DNA of 64,000 nucleotides from Corynebacterium gottingense (GTDB taxonomy: Bacteria; Actinomycetota; Actinomycetes; Mycobacteriales; Mycobacteriaceae). A model generated the notes under the pieces. That model ran no database searches. It saw nothing but the letters and a program-made list of their open reading frames with translations, and was not told where the DNA came from. Location of the stretch: assembly GCF_003693265.1 (NCBI RefSeq), contig NZ_RDRE01000001.1:1-64000 (forward strand). The letters are read 5' to 3'. Every line of letters starts with the position of its first letter. The first letter of the stretch is position 1. Shown piece by piece: positions 6,990 to 16,233 of the stretch. The translations under genes and the position numbers were made by a program.

Positions 6990-8663
6990 TTATGTGTCGC
7001 GGCGGCTTTCCGGCAGGAGGCGGGGGACAACCTTGCCCGTCGCGTTGCGCGGAAGCTTGTCCACGAAGTTTACGTCGCGGGGGATGGAGTGGTCAGCCAA
7101 ATGGGCTCGGACCCAGTCGCGAATTGCCTGGGGAGTCAGGCGCGCGCCGGCGTCGGAGCGTTCGCGCACGACCCACACCGCGATGCGCTTGAAGGTGTCG
7201 GGGTCGTCGACGCCGCCGGAGTGGAGCTCGTCCACCCCCGGCATCTTCTCCAGGACCTCGGTGACGGATTGCGGGTGCACGTTCTCGCCGCCGACGATGA
7301 TCATGTCGTCGTTGCGGCTTAAGACGTGGAGGTAGCCGTGCTCGTCGAAGTAGCCGAGGTCGCCCATCTCGACGAGGCCGTCGATGGTCACGATGGGTGT
7401 GTCCGGGTTGGTGTAGCCGCGCAGGGCCGTTTCGTTGTTGAGGAAGATGCGGCCGACTTCGCCTTGGGGGACTTCCTGGTCGTTGGCGTCGTAAAGCTTG
7501 AGCACCGTGCCCGGCGGGACGCGGCCGGCGACGGAGAAGTCGCTGGCCAGCAGTTCCGGGTCAGCGGCCGCGGCGAGGGCGAGTTCGGTGGAGCCGTAGA
7601 TGTTGGCCAGGATGGGGCCGAAGCGCTCGTGCATGCGCTCAATGATGGCGGGGGTGAGCGCGTTGCCGGCCGAGCCGATGAACTTCAGGTGCGAGGTCTC
7701 GTAGCGCTCGTTGCCGGGGACGTCCAGCATCTGTTTGAAGAAGACAGGGGAGGAGACGAGCCCGTCGCAGCGGAAGTTCTGGATCTGTCGGAACACGTTC
7801 TCGGGATCGAAGACGCGCTGGGTCACCACGGTGCCGCGCACGCCGAGCGTGATGTTGAGCGCGGACCACCCCCAGGTGTGGAAGATGGACGCCGTCATCT
7901 GGATGGTGTGGCCGGAGCGGAACGGCATGGCTTCGAGGTAGCCGGCTACCACGATCGGCAGCTTCGGCTCGGGGCGGAGGATGCCTTTGGGGATGCCGGA
8001 GGTGCCCGATGACATGAGCACCATGTCGCCGTGCGCGGGGAAGGTGGGGAGTGCGGGGAGGTCGCGGGTGCCGCGGGCGATGATGCCGGCTTGGGTGAGC
8101 TCGTCGCCGTGGTCGCGGGAAGTGTGCGCCCACACCGTGGTGACGTGGTCGATCCCCTCGGGGATGCGGTCGGCGAACTCGTCGTCGATGAACAGGATGT
8201 TGATGTCGTTTTCCGCGATGATGCCGGCCAGCTGCTCGGGGGAGGAACCGATGTTGAGCAGGAAGATCGTGCCGCCGGTGTAGCCCTTCGCCGCGAGGGG
8301 CAGGATGATGCCACGGCCGTTGCGCGCCATCACGCCGATGCGCAGCGCGTCGAGGGCCTGCGTGCGCTGGACGTCAAGCATCCAGCGGCCGAGGGCGCGC
8401 GAGTGGTCGCGGAGCTGGCGGTAGGTGAGGAGGCCGTCGTCGTCGATAAGCGCGGTGCGCTCGGGCACTGCCGCGGCGCCCTGCTCGACCTCGCGCGCGG
8501 TGGTGAAGTGGTAGCGCGCGAGCGCGGGCGCGAGGGTGAACAGGGCTTTCGGCCCGCCTTCGGCGCTGATGAAGCCGGCGCGGGTGGCGGCGCGGAGGAA
8601 GCGGACCGCGGAGCGCGCGGTGAACGCGGCGCGGCCCACGGGAGAGAGTGCGGGGTGCGGCAT
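6990..8663 (-). CDS. AMP-binding acyl-CoA synthetase
   Basis: A 557-residue member of the adenylate-forming enzymes that activate a carboxylic acid (probably a fatty acid) with ATP and CoA. The P-loop-like motif MSSGTSGIPKG, the YGSTE A5-type motif, the DLGYFDEHGYLHVLSRND hinge region and a C-terminal PRNATGK lysine motif are all present. An AGAAGGA site supports the ATG at 8663 over an upstream start at 8702. The N-terminal basic and hydrophobic stretch suggests membrane association. The exact substrate is unknown. It resembles the mycobacterial FadD2/FadD12 type more than the two FadD paralogues at 41-44 kb. Confidence 0.82.
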   Translation of the reverse strand: MPHPALSPVGRAAFTARSAVRFLRAATRAGFISAEGGPKALFTLAPALARYHFTTAREVEQGAAAVPERTALIDDDGLLTYRQLRDHSRALGRWMLDVQRTQALDALRIGVMARNGRGIILPLAAKGYTGGTIFLLNIGSSPEQLAGIIAENDINILFIDDEFADRIPEGIDHVTTVWAHTSRDHGDELTQAGIIARGTRDLPALPTFPAHGDMVLMSSGTSGIPKGILRPEPKLPIVVAGYLEAMPFRSGHTIQMTASIFHTWGWSALNITLGVRGTVVTQRVFDPENVFRQIQNFRCDGLVSSPVFFKQMLDVPGNERYETSHLKFIGSAGNALTPAIIERMHERFGPILANIYGSTELALAAAADPELLASDFSVAGRVPPGTVLKLYDANDQEVPQGEVGRIFLNNETALRGYTNPDTPIVTIDGLVEMGDLGYFDEHGYLHVLSRNDDMIIVGGENVHPQSVTEVLEKMPGVDELHSGGVDDPDTFKRIAVWVVRERSDAGARLTPQAIRDWVRAHLADHSIPRDVNFVDKLPRNATGKVVPRLLPESRRDT

Positions 8664-8857
8664 GGCGCGAGGTCCTTCTTTCCCTGAAAAGCTGGCAGAC
8701 ACAGTGTATCTGCTTAGTCGTAAAAAATGATTTGGGATGTTAATTCAGTAAACGTATGTGACTTATGTTGTGGTGAAAGTATGGCACGGGTAACGTTTGT
8801 CCACGACTTGGGGATACACATCCTGTACATAATGCCGCCACAAGGAGCATACGGAAC

Positions 8858-9712
8858 ATGACGCGCACTTCACTTCGTACCAAGGTTGCCGCCACCTGCG
8901 CAGCGGTCCTGGCCACCATCGGCTCCGTCGGGGCTGCCGGCACGGCCGTCGCACCGGCCGCGCAGGCGCAGGAGCGAAACCTGGTCATCCTCGGCGACTC
9001 CGTTATCGCGGACCCGAGCGGCCCGCAGTGGGCGGCGGGCAAGCTCGGGCTGGACCCGCGCGGTTCCTCTTCCGTGACCACGTGGTGCCCGACCTCGCCA
9101 ACCAGCTGGGGCAAGCAGGCGGCCGGCCGACTCGGGCTGCCCGCCTGGGACTACTCCTGCACGGGCACGGTCTCTATCCAGAAGGGGCCGCAGTTCGCCT
9201 CCCAGGTCACCCGCGCCGTCAACGAGGGCGGCCTGACCCCCAGCACGGCCCGCGTGATCATCTCCACCGGTTTCAACGACACTTACCACAACGACGGGCG
9301 CGATCGAGCCGCTTTTCGACGCGACTTTGTCGCCGCCATGGTGCCGCAGATCAACCGCATTCGCGCCGCCGCCCCCAACGCGCGCATCCAGATCGTCGGC
9401 TACCCCAAGATCACGCAGGGTGATCGCGTCTGCCTCTTCCATGTAGCGCCGAACGTGTCGGACTACACCCCGTTCGCGGCGGTGCAGGAGTGGGAGGACT
9501 CCGCGCAGTGGGCGCAGGTTGACCTTGCGCGCGCGACCGGTGTGGAGTTCCTGGACATGAAGCCGTCCACCTGGAACAACAACATGTGCTCACCGGATAA
9601 CCAGCGCATGTGGGCCGGCCTCGTAGACTTCTACGGCGGGCCGGGCAATCTGCCCATCCACGTGAACCAGCGCGGCCACGCCCACGTCGCGGCTATGATT
9701 GCCGCATCTTAA
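8858..9712 (+). CDS. Secreted SGNH/GDSL-type esterase
   Basis: 284 residues. Residues 1-37 form a Sec signal peptide (basic start, Ala/Gly-rich core, cleavage near AQA-QE). The mature part starts with the GDS block, ILGDSVIAD, and carries STGFND (block III-like Asn) and HVNQRGHAHV with the catalytic His. The protein is expected outside the membrane, acting on lipid or acyl-ester substrates. AAGGAG precedes the ATG. The last 20 bases overlap the 3' end of the convergent membrane-protein gene. Confidence 0.85.
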   Translation: MTRTSLRTKVAATCAAVLATIGSVGAAGTAVAPAAQAQERNLVILGDSVIADPSGPQWAAGKLGLDPRGSSSVTTWCPTSPTSWGKQAAGRLGLPAWDYSCTGTVSIQKGPQFASQVTRAVNEGGLTPSTARVIISTGFNDTYHNDGRDRAAFRRDFVAAMVPQINRIRAAAPNARIQIVGYPKITQGDRVCLFHVAPNVSDYTPFAAVQEWEDSAQWAQVDLARATGVEFLDMKPSTWNNNMCSPDNQRMWAGLVDFYGGPGNLPIHVNQRGHAHVAAMIAAS

Positions 9713-10667
9713 GCAGTGAGTAGATCGCTGCCGCGGCGGAGCATACCGCGGCGATGCTGAACATGACGATGCCGAACATGTTTGGCCCGTCTTCGCTGAA
9801 GTAGTTGAGCGCCATGTTGGCGAGCATGAGCAAGAATACGCCGGCGTTGATGCTGGCGGCGCGCTGCAACTTACGCTTCGGGCGCGACGGAAGGCTGTGC
9901 GCGTAGCGCTTTGCGTCGCCGAATTCTTCCTCCACCGTCGTGCCGTTTTCCTCGGCGAACGCGTGGGCCTCCGCAAGCACTTCGCGGATCTCGCGCTCGC
10001 GGTACTCACCACGGGCGCGTAACTCCCCGGCGACCGTGCTGTCCCAATCGCCGGCGGCAGGAGTGGTGTGTGTGGCGTCGTCGGGCGTCTGCTTCTTCCA
10101 CGGCAAGAAGAACGCCGCGGCCGACATGATAAGCGCGAGGATCAGGCTCCACCCGTTGCCAAACGGCAGGTCGATCGTGCTCAGCGCCGAAATGAGCCAC
10201 GCACCGATGAGGCTGAACGCCACGAGCGGGATGGCGGAAATGGCACCGGCCTTCCACTTCGCCATGCGGGTGTAGAGATTCCAGTACGTTGCCAGCGTGG
10301 CGCTCAGCCCGAGCGCGAGGACCGCCGGGGTGATCGCCATGCCAAGGGTGACGTCTTCGTTCCAGGTGGCGACGGTGAGTCCGATGGCGAAGCCTGCCGT
10401 GGCGACGAAGAAGATCCAGGCCAGGCGCGGTGGGCGCGCCAGTCCCTGACCGACGAACGGGTCCGTGCCACCGTGTGCCAGGTCGTCGCGGACCTCGGCG
10501 GCATGGGATTCTGCCCACTCGTCGGCCTTGCCGAAGGCGGCCTCGGGTGTGAGCCCGTCGGCGTCTGCGTGCGCTGCGGCATCGGCGGCGGCTTGCTCGG
10601 CCGCGTCGCGGGAAAAGCCGTGGTTGAGGGTGAGGACAAGGGTTGCGCGGTCGGTCCAGAAGCTCAT
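9693..10667 (-). CDS. Multi-pass membrane protein, PadR-linked
   Basis: 324 residues. The N-terminal 90 residues are soluble and Ala/Asp-rich (a short permease-prefix-like region), followed by about four membrane segments, an acidic linker and two more segments at the C-terminus. Its ATG overlaps the padR stop in ATGA fashion, so translation is coupled. PadR-type regulators commonly control such neighbours, often transporters or stress membrane proteins. The function is unknown and no transporter signature is visible. Confidence 0.65.
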   Translation of the reverse strand: MSFWTDRATLVLTLNHGFSRDAAEQAAADAAAHADADGLTPEAAFGKADEWAESHAAEVRDDLAHGGTDPFVGQGLARPPRLAWIFFVATAGFAIGLTVATWNEDVTLGMAITPAVLALGLSATLATYWNLYTRMAKWKAGAISAIPLVAFSLIGAWLISALSTIDLPFGNGWSLILALIMSAAAFFLPWKKQTPDDATHTTPAAGDWDSTVAGELRARGEYREREIREVLAEAHAFAEENGTTVEEEFGDAKRYAHSLPSRPKRKLQRAASINAGVFLLMLANMALNYFSEDGPNMFGIVMFSIAAVCSAAAAIYSLLKMRQS

Positions 10668-11035
10668 TTCGTGTCCTTTCGGGTGGTAGTGGGGTTCGCG
10701 GAATTGGTGGGGTCGGTGCGCGCCGGGCCGTCGCGAAGCGCCGCCCTGAGCTGGTCGAGTTGGGTGCCGTAGTCGAAGAGCTCGGCCTTGCCCTTGGTGG
10801 TGATGGAGTAGGTCTTGCGGCCGGGCCCGCTTTCGCTGGGGGCCCAGTGGGCTTCGATGAGGTCGGCGTTCTCGAGCTTGCCCAGGACGGGGTAGAGGGA
10901 GCCGCCCTTTGGTCTGCCGAAGCCGAGCGATTCGAGCGATTGTGCGATGGCGTAGCCGTGCGCGGGCCCGTCGGCGAGGCATCGGAGGACCGCAGCCGAC
11001 ATGAAGGCGCGTATCCAAGGTTGGGGGAATGTCAT
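10664..11035 (-). CDS. PadR-family transcriptional regulator
   Basis: 123 residues with the PadR winged-helix pattern: MSAAVLRCLADGPAHGYAI (helix 1-2), GGSLYPVLGKLENADLI (recognition helix and wing), and GRKTYSITTKGKAEL. The C-terminal dimerisation arm is short. It is translationally coupled to the following membrane-protein gene, which it probably represses. A near-palindrome immediately upstream (11037-11063) is a good candidate for its own operator. Confidence 0.85.
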   Translation of the reverse strand: MTFPQPWIRAFMSAAVLRCLADGPAHGYAIAQSLESLGFGRPKGGSLYPVLGKLENADLIEAHWAPSESGPGRKTYSITTKGKAELFDYGTQLDQLRAALRDGPARTDPTNSANPTTTRKDTK

Positions 11036-11036
11036 G

Positions 11037-11063
11037 TACCTAAGTATGAAACGTATCTAGGTA
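11037..11063. promoter_or_regulatory. Inverted repeat upstream of padR, candidate operator
   Basis: TACCTAAGTAT and GTATCTAGGTA form imperfect inverted arms around GAAAC, starting two bases before the padR ATG. PadR proteins commonly bind such dyads at their own promoter. The site also lies 80 bp upstream of the divergent mycothiol dehydrogenase gene. Confidence 0.55.
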
Positions 11064-11142
11064 TGTGTCAAGATTTTGGTTGGTGTGAGGGGTAATGCTC
11101 GGATAAGTGACAGATCTCCAAATTCTGGTACGGTAGGGCCCT

Positions 11143-12243
11143 ATGAGTATCCAAAAGGTCCAAGGAGTCATCGCTCGCGAAAAGGGTGCAGACGTTGAAG
11201 TCACCACCATCGTCATCCCGGAGCCGGGCCCCAACGATGTCGTGGTGAAAGTCCAGGCCACCGGTGTGTGCCACACCGACCTGGCATACCGTGACGGCGA
11301 CATCGAGGACGCCTACCCGTTCCTCCTCGGCCACGAGACCGCTGGCGTGGTCGACACTGTCGGCGAGGACGTCACCCACGTGGCGCCCGGCGATTTTGTC
11401 GTGCTGAACTGGCGCGCAGTCTGCGGTGAGTGCCGCGCCTGCCGCAAGGGCGACACGAAGAACTGCTTCAACACCCACAACGCCTCCAAGGGCATGACCC
11501 TGGAGGACGGCACCGAGCTCACCCCGGCGCTGGGCATCGGCTCGTTCGCGGAGAAGACCCTGGTCCACGAGCTGCAGTGCACCAAGGTGAACCCGGACGA
11601 GGATCCGGCGGCCGCGGGCCTGCTCGGCTGCGGCATCATGGCCGGCCTCGGTGCGGCCGTGAACACCGGCGACATCCAGCGCGGCGATTCCGTCGCCGTC
11701 TTCGGCCTGGGCGGCGTTGGCCTGGCCGCAGTGGCGGGTGCTGCACTCGCGGGCGCATCGAAGATCATCGCGGTGGACATTGACCAGCGCAAGTGCGACG
11801 CCGCCACTGAGACTTTTGGCGCCACCCACGCCGTGTGCGCGAAGGATCTCAGCGAGCAGGAGGTCATTGATAAGGTCCGCGAGCTCACCGACGGCTTCGG
11901 CACCGACGTCGCCATCGACGCCGTGGGTATCCAGCCCACCTGGCGCCAGGCCTTCTACTCGCGCGACCTGGCCGGCCGCATGGTTATGGTGGGCGTGCCC
12001 AACCAGACCGACCACATCGACGTGCCGGCTATCGACGTCTACGGTCGCGGCGGCTCCATCAAGCCGGCCTGGTACGGCGACTGCCTGCCGGAGCGCGATT
12101 TCCCCACCTACGTCGACCTGCACCTGCAAGGCCGCTTCCCGCTCGGCGAGTTTGTCTCCGAGCGCATCGGCGTCGGCGACGTGGAGGACGCTTTTGCCAA
12201 GATGAAGCGTGGCGACGTGTTGCGCAGCGTTGTCGAGTTCTAG
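11143..12243 (+). CDS. mscR: S-(hydroxymethyl)mycothiol dehydrogenase (zinc alcohol dehydrogenase family)
   Basis: 366 residues. It oxidises the formaldehyde-mycothiol adduct with NAD, and homologues also reduce S-nitrosomycothiol. The catalytic zinc site is GVCHTDL (Cys/His) with GHETAGVV. A structural zinc site lies around [15 protein letters not shown], and the Rossmann motif is [11 protein letters not shown] -10-like TACGGT lies 8 bases before the ATG, suggesting a leaderless message. The following MBL-fold gene starts 25 bp downstream, the usual partner order in actinobacteria. It also corroborates a mycothiol-producing host (mshA lies at 45.8 kb). Confidence 0.92.
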   Translation: MSIQKVQGVIAREKGADVEVTTIVIPEPGPNDVVVKVQATGVCHTDLAYRDGDIEDAYPFLLGHETAGVVDTVGEDVTHVAPGDFVVLNWRAVCGECRACRKGDTKNCFNTHNASKGMTLEDGTELTPALGIGSFAEKTLVHELQCTKVNPDEDPAAAGLLGCGIMAGLGAAVNTGDIQRGDSVAVFGLGGVGLAAVAGAALAGASKIIAVDIDQRKCDAATETFGATHAVCAKDLSEQEVIDKVRELTDGFGTDVAIDAVGIQPTWRQAFYSRDLAGRMVMVGVPNQTDHIDVPAIDVYGRGGSIKPAWYGDCLPERDFPTYVDLHLQGRFPLGEFVSERIGVGDVEDAFAKMKRGDVLRSVVEF

Positions 12244-12268
12244 TCAGACCGAACCCGAAGGGACCACC

Positions 12269-12895
12269 ATGACATTCCGCGTAGAAAACGTTGTGACCTC
12301 CGGCCTGTTCAAGCTGGACGGCGGCGAGTGGGAGGTGGACAACAACGTCTGGATCGTCGGCGACGACAGCGAGGTCTACATCATCGACGCCGCCCACGAC
12401 GCCAACGCCATCGCCGCCGCGGTGGGCGACCGCCGCGTCAAGGGCATCATCGCCACCCACGGGCACTCGGACCACATCGACGCCGCACCAGAGCTCTCTC
12501 GGCTGGTCAACGCGCCGGTGTACCTGCACCCCACCGACGGTTTCCTGTGGCAGCGCGAGAACCCCAACGCGCAGTATGAGCAGCTTGTCGACGGCACCAC
12601 GTTCCAGATCGCCGGCACCGACCTCAAGGTGCTGTCCACCCCGGGCCACTCGCCCGGCTCCGTGGTTGTCTACGCGCAGGAGGCCGGTGAGCTGTTCTCG
12701 GGCGACACCCTGTTCCAGGGCGGCCCGGGCGCTACAGGTCGCTCGTTCTCCTCCTTCGACACCATCATCCACTCGCTGCAGACGTCCGTACTGGATCTGC
12801 CGGCGGAGACGGTGGTGCGTACCGGTCACGGCGACCATACCACCATCGGCGCGGAGGCCCCGCACCTGGAGGAGTGGATCCGCCGCGGCTACTAG
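12269..12895 (+). CDS. MBL-fold metallohydrolase partner of the mycothiol dehydrogenase
   Basis: 208 residues with the metallo-beta-lactamase HxHxDH motif as THGHSDHID, then GHSPGSV, a metal-bridging Asp in FSGDTLFQG, and the final His in TGHGDHT. By position it probably hydrolyses S-formylmycothiol to formate and mycothiol, completing formaldehyde removal; this is inference from conserved linkage. ATG at 12269, preceded by GAAGGGACC, is preferred over an upstream start overlapping mscR. Confidence 0.85.
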   Translation: MTFRVENVVTSGLFKLDGGEWEVDNNVWIVGDDSEVYIIDAAHDANAIAAAVGDRRVKGIIATHGHSDHIDAAPELSRLVNAPVYLHPTDGFLWQRENPNAQYEQLVDGTTFQIAGTDLKVLSTPGHSPGSVVVYAQEAGELFSGDTLFQGGPGATGRSFSSFDTIIHSLQTSVLDLPAETVVRTGHGDHTTIGAEAPHLEEWIRRGY

Positions 12896-12918
12896 GGCGA
12901 CTGCCTAGACCCTCGCCT

Positions 12919-13938
12919 TTAGAAGCCTTGCTCGTCTGCTATCTTGCTGAGCCATTTCGGCTCGTCAACACGCAGAGAGAGGTCGGATTCGACATCGGCG
13001 ATTCGTTCGTTGTAACGGCGAATGAGGCGAGCGAGGCCTTCACGGATCTGGTCAGAGCTGTACAGAGCGAGCTCCTCGATGTTCGTCCCAATGTAGGATT
13101 CTGCCTCGACTATGCCTACGCTGTGGTCAATCGCGGCGACTTCGGCGAGCTGTTTCGCTGCCAGAACACGAGATGCGGGAACGATAATTACTGGGCGTAC
13201 CTCTTCGGATAGGTTCTCCCGGCATCGGTCCATGAGCTTCTCCATTGGAGAAACGGTCACGTGAAACGCGGTGGTGCCTAACTGGAAATCGCCGTAGCGG
13301 TCAGTCTGGAGATCCGCTGTGTTGGCTTTATCCCGTCCCACATCGAGATCCGGGAAACGGAGCTCAAGTTTTGCGCCAATGAGGTGTTGGAGTACTGCGC
13401 CGGTGGGACGGTCTTCTCGGGCGGCAGCTGCCTCGAGAATCTCGCCAATCGTGAGTGAAACTGGCTTGCGATGATTCAGGTCTACTTTGATCCGTTGCTT
13501 GTCAAAGTAATCAACCTTTGCTTTTTCGACGAAAAAGGACTCGAGTTGATCCGCTAGAGCTGCAACGTCTACCCCGTCGATGTTGACGCGATTCCAGCGC
13601 GCAACGAGACCTTGTGCCTTAGGGATTGTTCCGCGGGAGGTTCTCCCACCTTCAGAGGTGTATTTTCTGTGCTCGCCGTGTTCAGCCAGGATTTTCTTTA
13701 TTGCTGTGCCAGAAAGGCCGCGAACCTGACTTTGATTTTCGGAGAGTAGACGTTCCTGGGGGATTGGCAAACCATCGCGGACCATCCTGGAGACGATTAG
13801 GCCAACATTGATCGTATTCGTTCTTGCACTTTTGTCTCGCTTGCGATGATCCTCATACCAGTCTGTCGCTTCACCGAGAAGTTCGATGAGCGCTTTTTCT
13901 ACGCGACTCACATCTGAGTCGTTAGAGTGCGTGCTCAC
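12919..13938 (-). CDS. Putative type II restriction endonuclease (DUF4928-like)
   Basis: 339 residues from a GTG preceded by GAGGGGG, overlapping the end of the cytosine methyltransferase gene by 17 bp. I see no named nuclease motif with certainty. The protein resembles the DUF4928 family that sits beside C5 methyltransferases. The strands around FPDLDVGRDKANTAD, LQTDRYGDFQLG and PVIIVPAS suggest a PD-(D/E)xK-like core, which is inference. Its role would be cutting unmethylated invading DNA. The cassette's GC is visibly lower than that of the genes on either side. Confidence 0.6.
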   Translation of the reverse strand: MSTHSNDSDVSRVEKALIELLGEATDWYEDHRKRDKSARTNTINVGLIVSRMVRDGLPIPQERLLSENQSQVRGLSGTAIKKILAEHGEHRKYTSEGGRTSRGTIPKAQGLVARWNRVNIDGVDVAALADQLESFFVEKAKVDYFDKQRIKVDLNHRKPVSLTIGEILEAAAAREDRPTGAVLQHLIGAKLELRFPDLDVGRDKANTADLQTDRYGDFQLGTTAFHVTVSPMEKLMDRCRENLSEEVRPVIIVPASRVLAAKQLAEVAAIDHSVGIVEAESYIGTNIEELALYSSDQIREGLARLIRRYNERIADVESDLSLRVDEPKWLSKIADEQGF

Positions 13939-15061
13939 TATATGTACCCCCTCGAGTCTGCAGCGTAAGCGGAACCAGCGCTTCTCGCGAAAGCCAGGAC
14001 ACAACTGGTACAGCTACCGCATCGCCAAAACCGTAATGAATCTGGGACTCTCGTAATCCTCTGAGGTTGTACCACCCGGCCCCCATGAGGCGTGCATACT
14101 CCAGGCCGGTCATCCAGCGAACACGAATCCTGCCATCTCCCATGAGCGCTACTGCTTGCTTCGATGAGCCGCCACGTGCCGTACGCAAGCATCCCGCGAT
14201 GTCTTCCGCGCGCATTTCCCAGGTAGGCACACCGTTTCGCGTCCTCCGGTAAGCAGTGCGAGCGGACAATTCGCGCGCGTTGATGAACCCATCAGCACGC
14301 AGCCTTTGCGTCGGTGACATGGAGCGGATAAAGTTGTCGGTTCGCTGGCTGTCCCACCACCGTGGGTCATCATCTGCGAGGTGCTCGATTTCGCTGCTGA
14401 GCCCCTCCTTACGCGGAGCGGGAATGGGTGGGAAAGGAAATTTGAAGGTGCGAAAACCATCCTCTTGGTGCACCCACGCCACTGAGTCTGGTCGCAGTGC
14501 GGTGTCGTCCTTGCCTCCTTCGAGTGGTCGCTTTGCGCCTATGAGGAAAAGCCTTGGACGGGATTGCGGGACAAACCGGCGTGCATCGATGGTGACGACA
14601 TCTACTGCGTACCCGAGCCCATTGAATTCCCGGATCGCGGCGCGGAGATCGTCGCCGCCGTGGGAAGACGCGAGGCCGACAACATTCTCCAAGACTGCCA
14701 CGCTTGGTCCGCGATCCCCCATGCCGCGGAGGACTTTGGTGAAACCGAAGAACGCGGATGATTCCCGACCGCTGATCCCACTTCGTTTTCCAGCAAGTGA
14801 CAGATCCGTGCAAGGGGAGGAAGACCAGGCTATGTCTGCATGCGGCACTTGGTCGGGGTCCACATCAAACACGTTTTCCAGTGCAAAGTCATCGCCGCCC
14901 CACTGGCCCGAGTACATGGCAAATTTATTCTTGTCGTAGTCGTTTGCCCAAACCGTCGAAATTCCAGCATCAGACATCCCGGCTCGCGCGAGGCCGATAC
15001 CAGCGAAGAACTCGATAGCCGTCGGCTGGCCAGTTGATGGGACGGGATATAAATGAGACAT
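13922..15061 (-). CDS. DNA (cytosine-5-)-methyltransferase
   Basis: 379 residues with the canonical order of C5-methyltransferase motifs. Motif I is FFAGIGLARAGM and the catalytic Pro-Cys loop is SSPCTDLSL (motif IV). ENV is motif VI and QSRPRLFLIG is motif VIII. A target-recognition region follows, then WMTGLEYARLMG (IX) and GFGDAVAVPVV (X). It protects host DNA and is the partner of the downstream endonuclease gene. The recognition sequence cannot be predicted. GAGGAGTCCCCC precedes the ATG at 15061. Confidence 0.9.
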   Translation of the reverse strand: MSHLYPVPSTGQPTAIEFFAGIGLARAGMSDAGISTVWANDYDKNKFAMYSGQWGGDDFALENVFDVDPDQVPHADIAWSSSPCTDLSLAGKRSGISGRESSAFFGFTKVLRGMGDRGPSVAVLENVVGLASSHGGDDLRAAIREFNGLGYAVDVVTIDARRFVPQSRPRLFLIGAKRPLEGGKDDTALRPDSVAWVHQEDGFRTFKFPFPPIPAPRKEGLSSEIEHLADDDPRWWDSQRTDNFIRSMSPTQRLRADGFINARELSARTAYRRTRNGVPTWEMRAEDIAGCLRTARGGSSKQAVALMGDGRIRVRWMTGLEYARLMGAGWYNLRGLRESQIHYGFGDAVAVPVVSWLSREALVPLTLQTRGGTYSEHAL

Positions 15062-15137
15062 GGGGGACTCCTCGAGGAGCGGTTGAACTTAGGGCTGTCT
15101 AGCTTAGCGAAAATCGCATACGAGTTTTTGCTGGCCC

Positions 15138-15851
15138 CTACGCCCCGGCTTTCTCAAGCTCGGCGTCGATGACCTGGGCAAACTTCTCAAAGGGCAGCGC
15201 GCCCTCGAGCACCTGGCCGTTGATGATAAAGGTCGGGGTGGCGGTGACCTCGGACTGCTGGGCGAGCGTGTTCGCCTCCGAAAGCGCCTGGTCGTACTTG
15301 TCACTTTCCGCGTCCGAGCGGAACTGCTCGAGGTCCGGCACGCCGGCCTCCTTGGCAAAGCCCGCGAGCTCGTCGAGGGAGAAGTCCGGGTGGCCCTCCA
15401 CCTTGGAGGCGGCCGCGACGTAGGCCTCCTGGAACTCGAAGAACTTGCCCTGGTCCGCAGCGGCGCGGCCGGCGCGCGCCCCGTTGAGGGCGCCTTGTCC
15501 GTTGATGACAAAGTCGTTCATCTCGAAGCGGACCTTGCCGGTGTCCACGTACTGCTTCACAATCTCCGGCATCGTTTGCGCGGCGAAGCGTATGCAGTAG
15601 GGGCAGGCCCAGTCGGAGAACTCGGAGATGACGACGGGGGCGTCGACGTCGCCAAGCGCCATGGCGTCGTCGGCCTCGCGGCGAGCAACATCCACCTTCG
15701 GGGCCTCTGCCTGGGTAGACTGCTGAGCGGTCTCCGTCGCGGCGGGTGGCGTCGCGGTCTGGTTGCCAATGAGATATCCGCCCACGCCGGTGCCGATGGC
15801 GAGCACGGCCGTAAAGGCCCACATCAGGGGTGGGATCTTCGTATCACTCAT
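15138..15851 (-). CDS. Membrane-anchored DsbA-like thiol oxidoreductase
   Basis: 237 residues. An N-terminal membrane anchor (about residues 8-28) is followed by a Thr/Ala/Gln-rich linker and a thioredoxin-fold DsbA domain with active site CPYC (WACPYCIRF) and cis-Pro loop TATPTFIING. It likely forms disulfides in secreted proteins outside the membrane. The ATG at 15851, preceded by AGGAG, lies just after the DUF2304 gene. It resembles the actinobacterial DsbA/MdbA group. Confidence 0.85.
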   Translation of the reverse strand: MSDTKIPPLMWAFTAVLAIGTGVGGYLIGNQTATPPAATETAQQSTQAEAPKVDVARREADDAMALGDVDAPVVISEFSDWACPYCIRFAAQTMPEIVKQYVDTGKVRFEMNDFVINGQGALNGARAGRAAADQGKFFEFQEAYVAAASKVEGHPDFSLDELAGFAKEAGVPDLEQFRSDAESDKYDQALSEANTLAQQSEVTATPTFIINGQVLEGALPFEKFAQVIDAELEKAGA

Positions 15852-15864
15852 GGTAAAAATGCTC

Positions 15865-16233
15865 CTATTCAGGTTGCGATGCTTGAGTCGCTGCGCCGTA
15901 CGGATCTTCCGGGCGCACCGCATTCTGCAAGGCTACCGCGCGGGCCAAGCGGGCATAACGCAGCTCCTGTTCGCGGAACCGGGTCCACGTGGAGATGGTG
16001 GTGAAGAAGAACGCGAAGATGAGCGCGTACAGCATGAGATCCGTGCCGCGAGACACCCCGAGCCAGTTGGCCAGCACCGTGACGTCGTCGGGGCGCAGGA
16101 TCGCCCAGATTGCCGCGAAGACGAGCACCACGAAGCCGAGCTTGACCCACGCCTTCGCGTTCGCCTTCTTGCGGTGCGTGAAGAAGTAGATGACCAGCAC
16201 CAGGGTCGCCAGGATGAGGAACAGCTGGATCAT
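15865..16233 (-). CDS. DUF2304 family membrane protein
   Basis: 122 residues with three hydrophobic segments (about 2-18, 31-47 and 67-80) and a charged C-terminal tail. DUF2304 proteins typically accompany GT2 polyprenyl-phosphate glycosyltransferases, and here its start overlaps the GT2 stop by 4 bases. The likely role is as membrane partner of that enzyme in envelope glycan assembly (inference from linkage). Confidence 0.8.
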   Translation of the reverse strand: MIQLFLILATLVLVIYFFTHRKKANAKAWVKLGFVVLVFAAIWAILRPDDVTVLANWLGVSRGTDLMLYALIFAFFFTTISTWTRFREQELRYARLARAVALQNAVRPEDPYGAATQASQPE

